NCBI GenBank assembly: GCA_003344405.1
Contig: NOWV01000125.1
Location: forward strand, 62,001 to 126,000
DNA: 64,000 nucleotides
Reading direction: 5' to 3'
Origin: Trichoplax sp. H2
Taxonomy: Eukaryota; Placozoa; Uniplacotomia; Trichoplacea
The position numbers and the translations under genes are program-made. Under the pieces are notes generated by a model. It had not been told where the DNA came from. It saw only the letters and a list, made by a program, of their open reading frames with translations, and searched no databases. Of the stretch, positions 1-11,767 are shown one piece after another (within the stretch, counting starts at the first letter, position 1; each line of letters begins with the position of its first letter).

Positions 1-804
1 ATTTATGCAGTACTTTGCATCCTACACTGTACTGTACAGTGAAGTTCTGGCAAGAGAGAAAGAGAGACGGACATCTACGATACGGTAGGGTCTTGGACTG
101 TCTACTGTGCAGACAGACAGACTGGCTACTAGAAAGACACCGACAACCAGCGGCAAGGCCATTGGAAATTTCCAATCGGACTCCAAATAAAAAGAGATCG
201 ATGGCGCTGTGCCTCAGAACATACCTACGCCTCAAGTCTAAAAGTAGTGTGTGTAATGGAGTCTCTTCTACAGTAGTTGGCTGTTAAGTGGCCACCGGTG
301 TTGTTCAAGCAGTACTTTACACTACTATCCACTGTCCACTGCCCACTGTACACTGTACAGAGACCACACAGTGTACAGTACTTTACACTCGTCATTTATG
401 CAGTACTTTAAGTGGGACATAGAAATGGACATGTTTGCTAATGACTGTAGTCTATCCATGACTACGCACAAATTAATGTGACATCGTTGACAGAATGTAG
501 AAATTGATCATTGGTGTCACTGCATCTGTTCTAGCCAATACTGTATCCATACTCTACCATAGTTGCACGTCGAGTAAGCGTAGCACCCGGTCGGTATGAT
601 GTCTTTTCCAAGTTTGATTAGTTGATTTAATTAAATGGTTTACATGGCTGTTTACTCATTCCTTGAAATTCTATTTATGTTCTTGCCGTTGTAGGCTTGT
701 TGATAGCTTCTCGTTGGCCGTTGAGCAAGTTAGTGTAGGCAACGTCAAAAGTAGACTCAAAATCAACCTCCCCCCCCCCAAAAAAAAACAATCATTAAAG
801 CACA
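1..804. other. 5' flank of LARP6 with GTAC-type repeats
   Basis: No gene is supported here. Bases about 338-392 hold a cluster of short palindromic units built from ACTGTACAGT and GTGTACAGTAC. A C-run followed by an A-run at about 770-788 lies just before the LARP6 start codon and probably falls in its 5' UTR. The open frame at 15-287 has low-complexity composition and no family resemblance. Confidence 0.6.
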
Positions 805-2844
805 ATGAGCGTGGATAATTTTGGTAACGACTCGGTTGATGAGTTAATCAGCGATATGGAACTACTATCGGCTGAAATGGATAAATCGATTCAATCCGAT
901 GATAAAAGTGGTGCAGACAGTGGAGGAGAAGGGAGTGAATTGACCAATACAAATAGCGGTAGACAAATGCAACTAACACCTGAATTGCGTGATCGAATTA
1001 TCGAACGTATCGAATTCTATTTTAGTAACGAATATTTGATGGGAAATTCTTTTTTAACCAAGCACATTAAAAAAAATCGTGAAGGTTATGTTAGTATAAC
1101 CTTGATCACCTCATTTAAAAAAGTCAAATGTCTCACGCGTGATTGGAATATTGTTGCCGAGGCGTTAAAATATTCCCAAAAGTTAGAAGTAAATCAAGAA
1201 GGGAAAAAAGTCAAGCGTAAAGATCCATTACCCGAATACTTAAAAATTGCTGCCGAAAATAAAGGCATTAAAACAGTGGTAGCCTACAATTTACCACCCA
1301 AATATAGTAATATTAGCGGAGTAAGCAATTTATTCTCAACTTATGGTGAGATTTTGTTGGCAAGAATTATTCGACCCAATGATAACATCCCCGACGATTT
1401 AAAACCTGCTAAAGCTTATCATTCACAATTAGGGCAAGAAACTTGCGCCTTTGTTGAATTTGATAAGCCTGAACACGCATTGCGATGTATCGAAGGCCTA
1501 ACTCAAGCGGATAGGCAAGATTTGGATGGAATTGGTGTTACTTTATTAAACTTAAAAATAAAACAATCAACTCTTGATAAAATTAAGGAAATGGAAGCTA
1601 AAGCCAAAAGTGATTCAGCCTCACAAGATGAGAAAGAGAAAAAATCCAAACGAAAAAAGAAGAAAAATAAACGACTGGATGAATTGCTCAATGTTCGTGA
1701 TGACGTTAGCACATGCAGTTCTGACGATGCTGAAGGTGCACCAAGACGAAGAAGTGCTCCAATTCCTATAGGTAAGAACCTCCATTTGAAGGTTATTTCC
1801 AAATTGCCCTACGTTGTTCGACAGTATTTCTCCATTGTTCCCGCATATTGCGCCGTACATGCATCTAAAGTAATAAATGTTACGCTTTCAAAAGAGTTCA
1901 ACAAAGTTTCTTTACTAGCAGACGATCTGAACGATAAAATTCTTTTCCTTGAACTTGATCCTTATTCCGATTTCAATAAGATAATCAACGTCAAATTTCT
2001 TCTTATTATAGCTTACTTAACGTACATGCTTTGAAATACATCTCTCCTTCTAATTGATCACCAAAAGTAATGAATCAACTTTTTATATTATCTTCATTAA
2101 GAGATACACGGTAGTATACGAAGCGCCTGTCTATGTTTCCATTTGGTACATGCAATTGCTGTAGTTAGTATATAAAATATGATCGGAGACAATTAATTGG
2201 TATAATGCAATTTTATAAAACGTGATTACATGATCTATAGAGAACATAAATTGATTGTAGATGTGAACTTAGCACATCGTCGAGCACATTTTTCGCTATA
2301 ATCGGTATACCCCCAATGTACCGTATAAAATGGTAAAATCTGCTACCGTTGCTTTAGTTCAAAGTTGCATGATCGTCTTTAGATTGTAAATCTGCCATAG
2401 CGTTATCACCTCTAGGCTTATAATTTAATAATTATGAAACACAATAGATTATTTACATTGAGATACTGATCAACTACGCTTAATAATACTGATGCTTATT
2501 ACATCTATATGGTTCGATGATTTCTTGTAGGTAAGGACTCTAGTAAAGGTACCCTTGGACCTGATAGAGGTCGTCGTTTTGACTCTCCCCGAGGCAATAG
2601 TCCTAGAAATAGCTCTGATTCATGGAAAAGGAGCGATTATTCATCAGACAGTTGTGCTCATAGTCCATGGTCTAGACGACCACGCAGTGATGGCGGTAGT
2701 CCACGAGCTAGTCCCTTGCCGCCTCGTCGAAGCTTCTCGCGTACTAATAAAATTCAAATGGAAGGCGTTATCCGCCCGCCTATCGGACCTGATGGCACAA
2801 GAGGCTTTAAAATTGGTCGAGGTACCAGACCTATACTTAATTAA
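805..2844 (+). CDS. LARP6: La-related protein 6 (LARP6), two coding exons
   Basis: Exons are 805-1771 and 2531-2844, joined in frame across a GT..AG intron of 759 bases, giving 426 residues. The N-terminus is acidic. A La motif spans about residues 57-139 (IERIEFYFSNEYLMGN, the helical La fold). An RRM spans about 155-253 and has the long loop and the CAFVEFD strand typical of LARP6. A lysine-rich stretch (279-290) looks like a nuclear signal. The second exon is Ser/Arg/Pro-rich and ends in a SUZ-C-like tail (GPDGTRGFKIGRG), which in this family sets LARP6 apart from LARP1, 4 and 7. LARP6 binds stem-loops in mRNAs such as collagen mRNAs and affects their translation and localisation; the target here is unknown. 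Reading on past the donor would add an intron-coded tail and lose the SUZ-C, so the spliced form is preferred. Confidence 0.92.
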
Positions 2845-5760
2845 TGTTCGATCTTTAAGCGGAAAGAGGACTATGATACTATGATTGCTTAATTTTATAG
2901 CTACCTATGTACTCATTGTTAAACCCTTACTGTATTTTCTGGTACACTTTTGAAGGTATAAACATCACTATCAGTAAACTAACATTTTTGGCGATATCCT
3001 ATACTGTAGATGCTATTGTAGGTAGCATATACTACATCGCCATTTATGATTGTACTAATACAAAATATGGATTCATAATACAGTACAGTTAATTACGAAT
3101 CCCAAGCAAATGCTTAATGAAAAAGATTTTTGCATGAATAACCTATGGCAGTAAATGTACGTGTATGTGTGTGCGTGGATAAAAGCATTACATCTCGTTT
3201 AAGTTGCCAATGTTATCATGTAACCTCTCACTGGCAGTGACCTTAACTAATTTTTAAAATCACAGTTATCGAAGAGATTGTGTACATAGATATCGAATGT
3301 AAAGTATGTAAAATACGCCAAAAAAATTATAATAGGTGCATGAGAGCAATAGTCGCCATAAGTATCCACTATATTCAGTATTATACTATCAAATTTTCAC
3401 TACAACGCTGAAAATTTATCTCTAAGATATAAATTTTGTTATCATAATCGGTAATGTTGTTCTTCAAAATTCACTTTATTAACCTAATTGCGAAACAATT
3501 ATTACCGCAACTTTGCTTCGCTTCGTTTTTCAATGTAAGATAGTGTATTATTATTCTTATATCTTCCTATGAATGATCTACTCATTTTTGTCATGTTTTG
3601 GTTGCTAAAGCCTATTTCGGTTATAATGTCTCGTATAAAATCATCAAATCAGTATGACTGCTGCAAAAATTTTTGTGTATAATTGTCGGTTATTATATAT
3701 TGTATAGTTTTATATCAATGCATATGCATATATAGACATACATATACATATTTCAAGATATATTTAAGTTATAGTATTCTTGTGAAGTCCGATTATAATA
3801 GTTAATATTCCATATTACGGAGCTTCACCAGGCTCTGTCGTTATCAATTTATACTAAGCAAAAGTGCTTCTGTAAGCTCTACAGATTTTTTATCAATAAT
3901 TTCAACCTCTTATAGGCGCTTTTCCTAGCTAATAAATTACAATCTGAAATTGCTCTATTGACTACTTTTGTTATCCTTAACCTTGACTGACCTGGTCGGA
4001 AAATCAATCCATAAATCGACTATTTATTGATTCTATCGACATATGTGTTATAATATGCAGTAATTCATCCGGAAAGCCATACATTTTTAAACTGAGAGTA
4101 AGATGACTACTTTCAGCCTACGCTGCTTGTAATCAAAAGCGCTTATCTAATATTGTTTATACTGAGTAGCAAGCTGATCAGTGTAGTGATTAATTATGTA
4201 GACACTACAGTCTTATACCAATTTTCTACTATGTTTTATAAAATTTTGAATCAGTTCGTTCAATGTGAATGGCCGATGCTACTACTATAGTACTCGCCAT
4301 TAGCAGGATTAATAGCAGAATTGCATATTCATTTCAGATCTAAAGCCAATGTAATGTCCTTAATATACTGTATATGATGATATTATAATTTATTATACAA
4401 CAATTAAGAAAAGCTTTAGTGTAAATCTTTTCATCATTTACATCGTGTCGTAGTTTCGCAGCTAATAACAGAATTAGTCAGCCAATTGCCTAAGGAGCAA
4501 ACATCACTGTGCTATACAGTAGATTGGACATCGTGATGAGTAAATAACAGACTCATATGACCTTTTATTAGTGTATAAAACGTTTTAAAAGCTTAAGGAT
4601 ACATGCTATATAGTAGAACAAGAAATAAAAAGCAGATACAGATCTTGAGGACGTAAAAATGAGTTTACAGTTAAAGAAAACACTTCAATCAGTTTGCCAA
4701 AATTGTTGCCAACGGATATACTGTACACATGCAAAATATAATTGAAAGACTTAAAGTACTATTATACACTGTACAGTATTCTTGAAAATCAATGCCATTT
4801 AAAAAATATGCAGGTATTACGTGTACGATCTGAGAGATTATCCGAAAATAGGCCCTCCGAATATTGTATTATTATGCAATAGATTAAAATCAATTTCTAA
4901 GCAATCCTAAAATAGAGTATAATAACACATAGATGTACAGATGTTATATTGTAACATCGAAATAACTTCAACTCAGGATTAACATTTGTAATTTATCTTT
5001 AACCATCCTACCGTATATAGCAGAATATCCTCCACTATTTTTATAACAGGATGCTATAAAGAATGCAGTGAAATTTAGGGTATCCCTACACAGGTATCTT
5101 AAAATTGCAGTAATTAAACAAAATATCACAGAATTGGTGATAGAGTTTATGGATAAACTATAAGAAATTCTATTACACACTTGTAATGCGGTAATCATAG
5201 TGAATATTGTGCTATTTCACTCTATTTTATTCAATGTTGGTCAGGCTTTCATCCTTCAGAATTTGCGTAAGTTCCGTTTTTCATCCAGTTCTCATTGATT
5301 CAATGCAATAACAACGTACTAAATATTGCACGACTGATGTAATACGTAGAAATACATCGAGTCATATAATTAATTCTTTAATTTAGCTATCAGGATGTTT
5401 CGGTTTCTATACTTCAATTTTAGGATTTATCAATACGAGATGTTGCTAATTTATTTCATATCATGCATTGCAGCATATCAAAAGTAATAATTTGAGTTCG
5501 CGCATTCTTTCGGTATGGGAAAATAGTGATTGCCCATCTATTCTAATTTCCAATATCGCGTCCCTATGTATTGTACGTCTGCAGTATCTACTGCAGAGTA
5601 CATATAGGCCTTTTCAGTTAGCATAGTGAGAATAGCCCAGTGCAAGAGCACAACATATCAAGATGGCCTAACTTGAAGATTCAACGACCACTTTGAAAGG
5701 CAAAGACTCGAATGTTATTACCCAGCCTTTAATGGATAGGCCTAGATGCAATCATTACCA
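2845..5760. other. Intergenic spacer, no gene seen
   Basis: About 2.9 kb of AT-rich DNA between the convergent LARP6 and C15orf61-like genes. Short open frames (such as 2907-3092) show no family signature. Isolated ACTGTACAGT-like words occur near 3080 and 4770. The left edge should contain the LARP6 3' UTR. Confidence 0.6.
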
Positions 5761-6279
5761 TTAATAAAGAGCATTATTATCTTCTTTGTTTAGGAAGAAA
5801 ATTTTAACGAATCCGTCTGATGTCGGCACTTGTTCGTAAAACTGAATCAGGGGCAGTGATATTAAACCGTAGGCTAAAGTAGGGATGCCTAAATTCATCG
5901 CCTTTAAAAGGGTGAATATCTTATTCTCGGTATCCAACATTTGGTACGTTCTACGCGTACAATGATATTTTATTAAAGGATAACAACCAGTTCTAAGTAT
6001 ATGATAATTAACGCCATCAACCTGCCAGTTAAAATGAGAAAGGGCTAACTGATCATTGTAGACGTGCTTATACTGGACAAAATAAGACGTCCAAGCCGGT
6101 TTCCCACGTTGGCGCAAGTGGGACGTCAAAACCTCAGATGCCATCGGTTTGCTCCGGATATTGCTCTTGCATACTTCACTTTGAATCCAATGGTAGCAAG
6201 ACATCAATACTCCTAAGGTGGCGAAACACTTTAATCCAAGATCACGCCCAAATAAAACCGGAAATTGCTTTATGAGCAT
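5761..6279 (-). CDS. C15orf61: C15orf61 homologue, conserved protein of unknown function
   Basis: A single uninterrupted exon of 172 residues. It strongly resembles human C15orf61, an uncharacterised protein of about 157 residues. Shared blocks are ASEVLTSHLRQRGKPAWTS, the run NDQLALSHFNWQVDGVNYH, LRTGCYPLIKYHC, the segment KAMNLGIPTLAYGL and the end FFLNKEDNNALY. A hydrophobic segment (about residues 130-150) could be a membrane anchor. The first ATG is used; the extra N-terminal residues are not conserved, so a later Met is possible. Function is not known. A GTAC-repeat patch lies about 0.6 kb upstream (about 6880-6920). Confidence 0.9.
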   Translation of the reverse strand: MLIKQFPVLFGRDLGLKCFATLGVLMSCYHWIQSEVCKSNIRSKPMASEVLTSHLRQRGKPAWTSYFVQYKHVYNDQLALSHFNWQVDGVNYHILRTGCYPLIKYHCTRRTYQMLDTENKIFTLLKAMNLGIPTLAYGLISLPLIQFYEQVPTSDGFVKIFFLNKEDNNALY

Positions 6280-8222
6280 TTTTGCATGATTTTCTTTCCC
6301 GGTTTTGGTAGGCTAATGGCTACGAGTGGCAAGCTTTGTAAAGCGATTCAATCTTAGCCTCCGTAAAGACGTTGATTGGATCAATATGTTAGTTCTCCGT
6401 AGCTTTCATCAATAAATATGTCAAGCTATTCAACCATTTATTATTATCCTGGTAATCATTTATAATAGGTCTCATGCTTTGACTAAAGAAAAAGATGAAA
6501 CATTTCTATATCAACAAGGGTTTTGGAACAAGGTGATTGTGAATAAAATTAGCCGATGTGGCGTAAAATGATTGCTTTTTATTCCACATTACCCTTATTG
6601 GCGCAGCCAATCTCACCTAGCTCATTCATTCTCGTACCACATTTCAACTGCAGTATAAGACTGTATGTATAGACCCTGTAGTTAATGGATTTGCCTTCAA
6701 ATTAAAAAGTGAGATGTAAAGCCATCCATGTATACAGAAGAACCAAACTAATTAAATATCGTTTTCTCAAAATGATGTCGAGATGATAGAAAAGAGACCT
6801 GGTGGATAAAGTTCATTCGTGCGAACATCATCTGAACGCTAATCTGCGATTTCAGTGGAATGGATCTCAGGTACTGGTTACAGCAGTACACACTGAGTAT
6901 ACACTCTACAGTACAGTCTGTTAACGACTGCGCATTTACCCAATACCAATCCATTCATGTTGCTAACATACTAATTAATGATGTACTATAAAATATTTAT
7001 TTCCACAGTCCATCTTCGCCTCGCAGTCAGTCAAGCTTGCCACCGAATCGTGTCTAGTATCTAGGTGTACAGGTTGTAAATAGAGTCATGGAGTAGTCTT
7101 CCTGACTCTTCCGTATACGAGGACACGAACGGAGAGAGACAGTGATGCTTAAGGTCTTTAACCTTATGGTGCATGATAAGCTGAGTTAAAGTATGGCTTT
7201 GTCGAAAGCATACTGAAGATAGAGGTCGAAGAAAAGCATTTTCTTTTCAATTTACAGTACTGTAACTGAATGAAAGAAACAACCAACTGACTAAAATCAC
7301 CCTGCTGATACGCTTCTCCATCGTTCAACCGCAGCACCCATAAAGGTAATTACGGTGGCTCACAAGGCTCATATACCATCGATACTCGTGCAATAAAAAG
7401 AAAAACGCCAGATCCAACTACTGTACATTCGTAACTGCAATACAGTAATTCTTTCATCCCATTCAATGGGTCGTAAAACAAATTTTTATTCGTGCTACCA
7501 ACTGTCCATACCCGCATGCACCCGAGGACATATCTAAGGTACTGCAGAAATGTGCTGAAAGCTCGACCACCTCTGTCGATAAAAATATCCTGTACAGTAC
7601 AGGAATCGGGCAGAAAGTAGTGAATGACTTCTACGATACTGTACAATTTAGACCATACGAGTATAGCAAAGGTTGTTTGAATCATTGTTTACCGCTCTCA
7701 ACTGAGATGTTAACTATTATTTTACACACCAATAATATTGAAAAATTTTGTCAATTTACTGTACGATTGTGTGTAAAAAAACTTCGAATTTGCCTTCTAC
7801 ACTACCTACGACAATTGCTGTGGACAAACGAATAGTTTGGGTTCCTAATTAGTGTTACTCACATTAAATATTGTACTAGAGGTCTGGAATTTGATATGCT
7901 GTACAGTACTGTACAGTACGTATTGTACGTACTGTACTGTAAGTGGTCAAACTTTCTACACACGTACAGTATGTACAGTACAGTACAGTACAGTACTGTA
8001 CAGTGTACAGTACTGTACTGTAAACTTTCAATTCTTTACTACTGTAATCTATACCTTCCCAAAAAATACTTTCAAATAAAAAACTGCAATATATTGATAT
8101 TGTCAATTATTAATGAATTATTCAATATTTTCAAGTCTGCTGTTAGTCCTCTCATAATCATATGCAATCGAAGTGAGCACAGCCTGATTTCTATCATCTT
8201 TGCGATCGAATGATACCTAAGA
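6280..8222. other. Divergent intergenic region with GTAC repeat clusters
   Basis: Spacer between the C15orf61-like gene (-) and the first dioxygenase (+). It contains scattered ACTGTACAGT-type words (about 6880-6920, 7235-7262, 7590-7650) and the dense cluster listed separately at 7899-8025. The open frames translate to low-complexity Tyr/Cys/Thr/Val strings and are not genes. Confidence 0.6.
7899..8025. repeat. Dense GTAC/ACAGTACTGT palindromic cluster
   Basis: About 125 bases made almost entirely of overlapping GTACAGTAC, its complement GTACTGTAC, and GTGTAC, able to pair with itself in several registers. It lies about 200 bases upstream of the first dioxygenase start. The same motif family recurs before many genes in the window. 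Confidence 0.85.
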
Positions 8223-9398
8223 ATGCTATTTAAACTACTTCGACAATCATACTGGAAATCGTCATCTCAAACGACATGGATGAAAATGAGACATTCCTAT
8301 CGTGCTGAGCGATATCGAGATTATTCAACCAGTTATCTAAAACATGATGGTCCTGTACCACCATTAAGCGTCCCAGTCCAATTGGCCGGTAGAAAATTTT
8401 TACCCGGTTCGTGGCATCATCAATTTCCTCAACAGCTCAATAATCCTCAATCTGACTTCCCACATGTCGTTACACCATCCAATACTACTGATACAGCAAA
8501 GCTATCCTTAACTGATTGGGCTACTGTTGTTCGCCAATACTTAGATGATAATTTAACTAAATACGGAGCTATTCTAGTACGATCATTACCCATCCAAAAT
8601 GAAGCACATTTTTCACACTTAGTCAGTCAGTTAAAGTATAACCCTCAAAGTTATAAAGGAGGTCTTGGATATCGACAACAGAAATTAACCAATGTCATGA
8701 CAGCCAGCGATGAACCAAAAGAATATAGCATCGAATTACATAATGAAATGGCTTACTTACCCAATTGGGCTGATCTGATTATATTTTATTGCAAGACACC
8801 TCCAGCATTAGGTTATGGTGGTCATACTTGTATTGCTAAAGTCAGCGATTATGTCGATCGATTAGGTCAAGATATTATTCAACCGTTTCTTAAACGAGGC
8901 GTTCGATATCAATGCCATCTATTTAGTCAAGATTCTATACCTAATGCTTACTTGACATGGCAACAATCATTCCAAACTAAGGAAAAAGCAGAAGTAGAAG
9001 AATTCTGTACTAATGCTGGTTATACATACAAATGGGATGACAGTGAAAATCTAACCTATTATATCGATCTACCAGCCGCTGTGAATCATTCCAAGACAAA
9101 TCAACTTTCATGGTTTAATCAAATTTATCAACATACACCGACTTATACAGTAGAACATCCTTCCTTCGAGAATCTAGATATACCATTAGATAAACATCTT
9201 TGTCAATGCTATTACGGTGACGGCGGTAAAATTAGCGAGGATACACTATTTCGTATGCGAAGTATTAATTGGCAAGTAGCTGTAGGATTTGAATGGCAAG
9301 CAGGCGATCTTCTATTTTTAGATAATGTTTTAGTACAACACTCTAGATTAAGCTTCGAAGGTCCTCGAAAAATCTTCGTCAGTATAATGAATTATTAG
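8223..9398 (+). CDS. TauD/TfdA-family Fe(II)/2-oxoglutarate dioxygenase, copy 1
   Basis: One exon, 391 residues. It belongs to the TauD/TfdA (clavaminate synthase-like) double-stranded beta-helix family, which oxidises small organic substrates using Fe(II) and 2-oxoglutarate. The iron facial triad is visible as His173 and Glu175 in LHNEMAYLPNW and His373 in VLVQHSRLSFEG. Arg382, nine residues after the last His, would bind the 2-oxoglutarate carboxylate. The N-terminus is rich in Lys/Arg/Ser with few acidic residues, which could be a mitochondrial presequence (inference). It is closely related to the gene at 11768-12958; most differences lie in the first 45 residues. The substrate cannot be told from sequence. 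Confidence 0.9.
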   Translation: MLFKLLRQSYWKSSSQTTWMKMRHSYRAERYRDYSTSYLKHDGPVPPLSVPVQLAGRKFLPGSWHHQFPQQLNNPQSDFPHVVTPSNTTDTAKLSLTDWATVVRQYLDDNLTKYGAILVRSLPIQNEAHFSHLVSQLKYNPQSYKGGLGYRQQKLTNVMTASDEPKEYSIELHNEMAYLPNWADLIIFYCKTPPALGYGGHTCIAKVSDYVDRLGQDIIQPFLKRGVRYQCHLFSQDSIPNAYLTWQQSFQTKEKAEVEEFCTNAGYTYKWDDSENLTYYIDLPAAVNHSKTNQLSWFNQIYQHTPTYTVEHPSFENLDIPLDKHLCQCYYGDGGKISEDTLFRMRSINWQVAVGFEWQAGDLLFLDNVLVQHSRLSFEGPRKIFVSIMNY

Positions 9399-11767
9399 CT
9401 CTTATCACATTAATACCAGTAATATTTTTACATTGATGACAACTTGTTTATAATCCTTAGAGATGAATTTCTTATGCGTACAATGCTGAGTAAAATATCA
9501 ATAAATTACCGTGTTAATGAATATTAAAATTTGACAGAGATAATGATATGATAAGCGAAACGTACCTACTCAAGCACCGATAGTTACGATATTCAATTCG
9601 TACATCTACGTTATAAATTTTTTGGTGCTCGATATTTTACAAGCAAATCAGCTTAACTAATATAATACGTAAATAATCATGGTAAATTCAACCATATGCT
9701 TATAAATTAAAGTAAGTCAACTATATTACAATTATTCTTTTACGGCTATCTGTCTATCTATCTACTATCTATCTGTCCATGTATCTATGCAAAGTAAAGC
9801 AAAGATTTGTCTACACTTCGTACACAATCTAAATTATCGTATCTCATGTCTACTTAGGATTAAAAATATTTGAACTATGCTATAGACACAATAGCAAGAT
9901 GTTCATATCCCTAGTCTAGTCCAAGATTATTTCCGAATAGAATCATAGAGACTGTTTTATGTTAGTCTTAGAATAATGCCTAATTTCTATTCTTCTTTCG
10001 ATTAATTGAGTCTAGCAAAGGAGGCCTACTGTACGTTCTAACCCTTATCTAGAGCTAAGTGCTGATTGATTGGAAGCACTTACAAGATCTCTGCAGTTCT
10101 TATTAATCTCTTAAAGCTGTTTTCACACTTGCTATTATTCTAATAAGGATCAGAAATTATCTCTTTCTGCTAAAAATTCAAATATGAAATGATTACTGCA
10201 GAAGAGTCTATGCAATGCAATTCTTACTAATCGTTGGTTGGGCTGATGTAAACGGCCTAGTCGATTAGTTTAAATGTTTTGATCGATAATTAATTGAATA
10301 CTATCCATTGGATAGGCCATTCAAATTTTCTGCTTATTGCGAGATGGATATCTTCCTTTTAGAAATTGAATGCTGTAAATATTTAGCGTGGAATATCACT
10401 TACCGTGATTCATTCAAGTAAATTAAATTCCCTTAAATTAAAATTAAATTTCGACTGCGAATGATATATAGTAAAATGTTCGGTAGTACGATATATTTAC
10501 GACTAAAGTGCTTTTCACAATTATTAAATATCTTGCCGCCGGATTAGTAATAAACAACATATAGAAAAGCCCCTTCTACTGAGATATTATGTGTGTTCTT
10601 GGAGTCAGCCAAAACCATTAACTGAGTAATGGTAGATTCCTCTTTTTTTTATTTTCTATAGCAATCCAATTATGTTAAATTAATTAAGCAACGAATAACT
10701 ATTTACTGTATTAGTATAGCTTATTCCTGTGATTAGATATTGTAGTGATTTCAGCTAATTACAATAGTTTTGTCCGTGCAATACAGTGATAGTATGTAGT
10801 GTAGAACTGTATGCCTTGATAAAGTAAGTGTTGATAAGGCTAACAACCCCGTACACGACAGATATCCAGGTTCTACTTTTACAGGTCTAATATACTTTCA
10901 TGACATGATTTTTATTGACTAAATCATACGATATATATATGTATAAAGCCAAGTTTTATTACTTGCCAAACTTAATTAATTAATCAATCGGCAATTGTTG
11001 ATGATAATACAGTACCGGATAAAAGGACAATAGGCCGAGTTATTCAGCAGTTGGTTCTTTTTATTCTTTTGTCTATACTCGAATTCCCTTGTGAGTAGTC
11101 CCATCTTTCTACATATAGACGCCTAGAATTGTTTAGATTTATTTTAGGTTATGCTGATATAGGCGTAGTAGCTTAATATCGCAATGTTAACTTATTGTTC
11201 GAATACTTTTATGACCGTAGCGTGAGATACGCACTAGCAAGGTACAGTATATCGAATGCTAAAGTAGCAAGGGTAAATTAAATACTGAGCATATAATTTT
11301 AATTAACTTGGAACCAGTAATTAAAGGGTAATACTGTATATCATAGTAAATCTAACAATATAAAAAGGCTAAGTTTCATTACTGGTAAGACATCGGCGTC
11401 CTTATATCTTATTAATCTTATTAAGCTAACTTAGCTATTCGAGAAATACTAACTAGCACTACAAAGTGAGTGATACTAGAAAAGCACTGAATGAAACGCT
11501 TCAGTTTAACTGTTATTTATAAGCTTCCCATGGGGCCTGTGTGCTGGCTAGCATTAATGCTTTTCTTTAATATTGGTTTTGATCTACCGGCATAAAAAAC
11601 TAGTTCAGGCCGAGTTTACGAACAGATCTCATTGGAACGCCCGTAGTTGATCGAATTCGATTGCTTAAACTATAATTATTGAAGAGTAATTTTGATTATC
11701 AACCCTATCAGATCCAGCAACATAGCTCATTTGATTCTATTATCTTCGTGATTTAAATGCTCAAAGA
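9399..11767. other. Spacer between the two dioxygenase genes
   Basis: AT-rich spacer with no gene. Its right part (about 10640-11360) is recognisably similar to 15605-16330, downstream of the second dioxygenase. Shared landmarks are the block around GCCAAGTTTTATTACTTGCC (near 10945) and its partner near 15750, and AATACTGAGCATATAATTT at about 11281 and 16270. A short CTAT-type microsatellite lies at about 9745-9790. Confidence 0.65.

Noticed and set aside
1772-2034. Unspliced C-terminus of LARP6
   Set aside because: A good GT donor at 1772 and an acceptor before 2531 restore the family's SUZ-C tail; the read-through has no family resemblance.
7899-8025. CRISPR-like or telomere-like array
   Set aside because: Units overlap without spacers of constant length, do not match telomere repeats, and the genome is eukaryotic.
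7852-8213. Overlapping open frames on both strands around 7.9-8.2 kb
   Set aside because: Stop-free only because the GTAC repeat lacks stops in several frames; composition is pure repeat.
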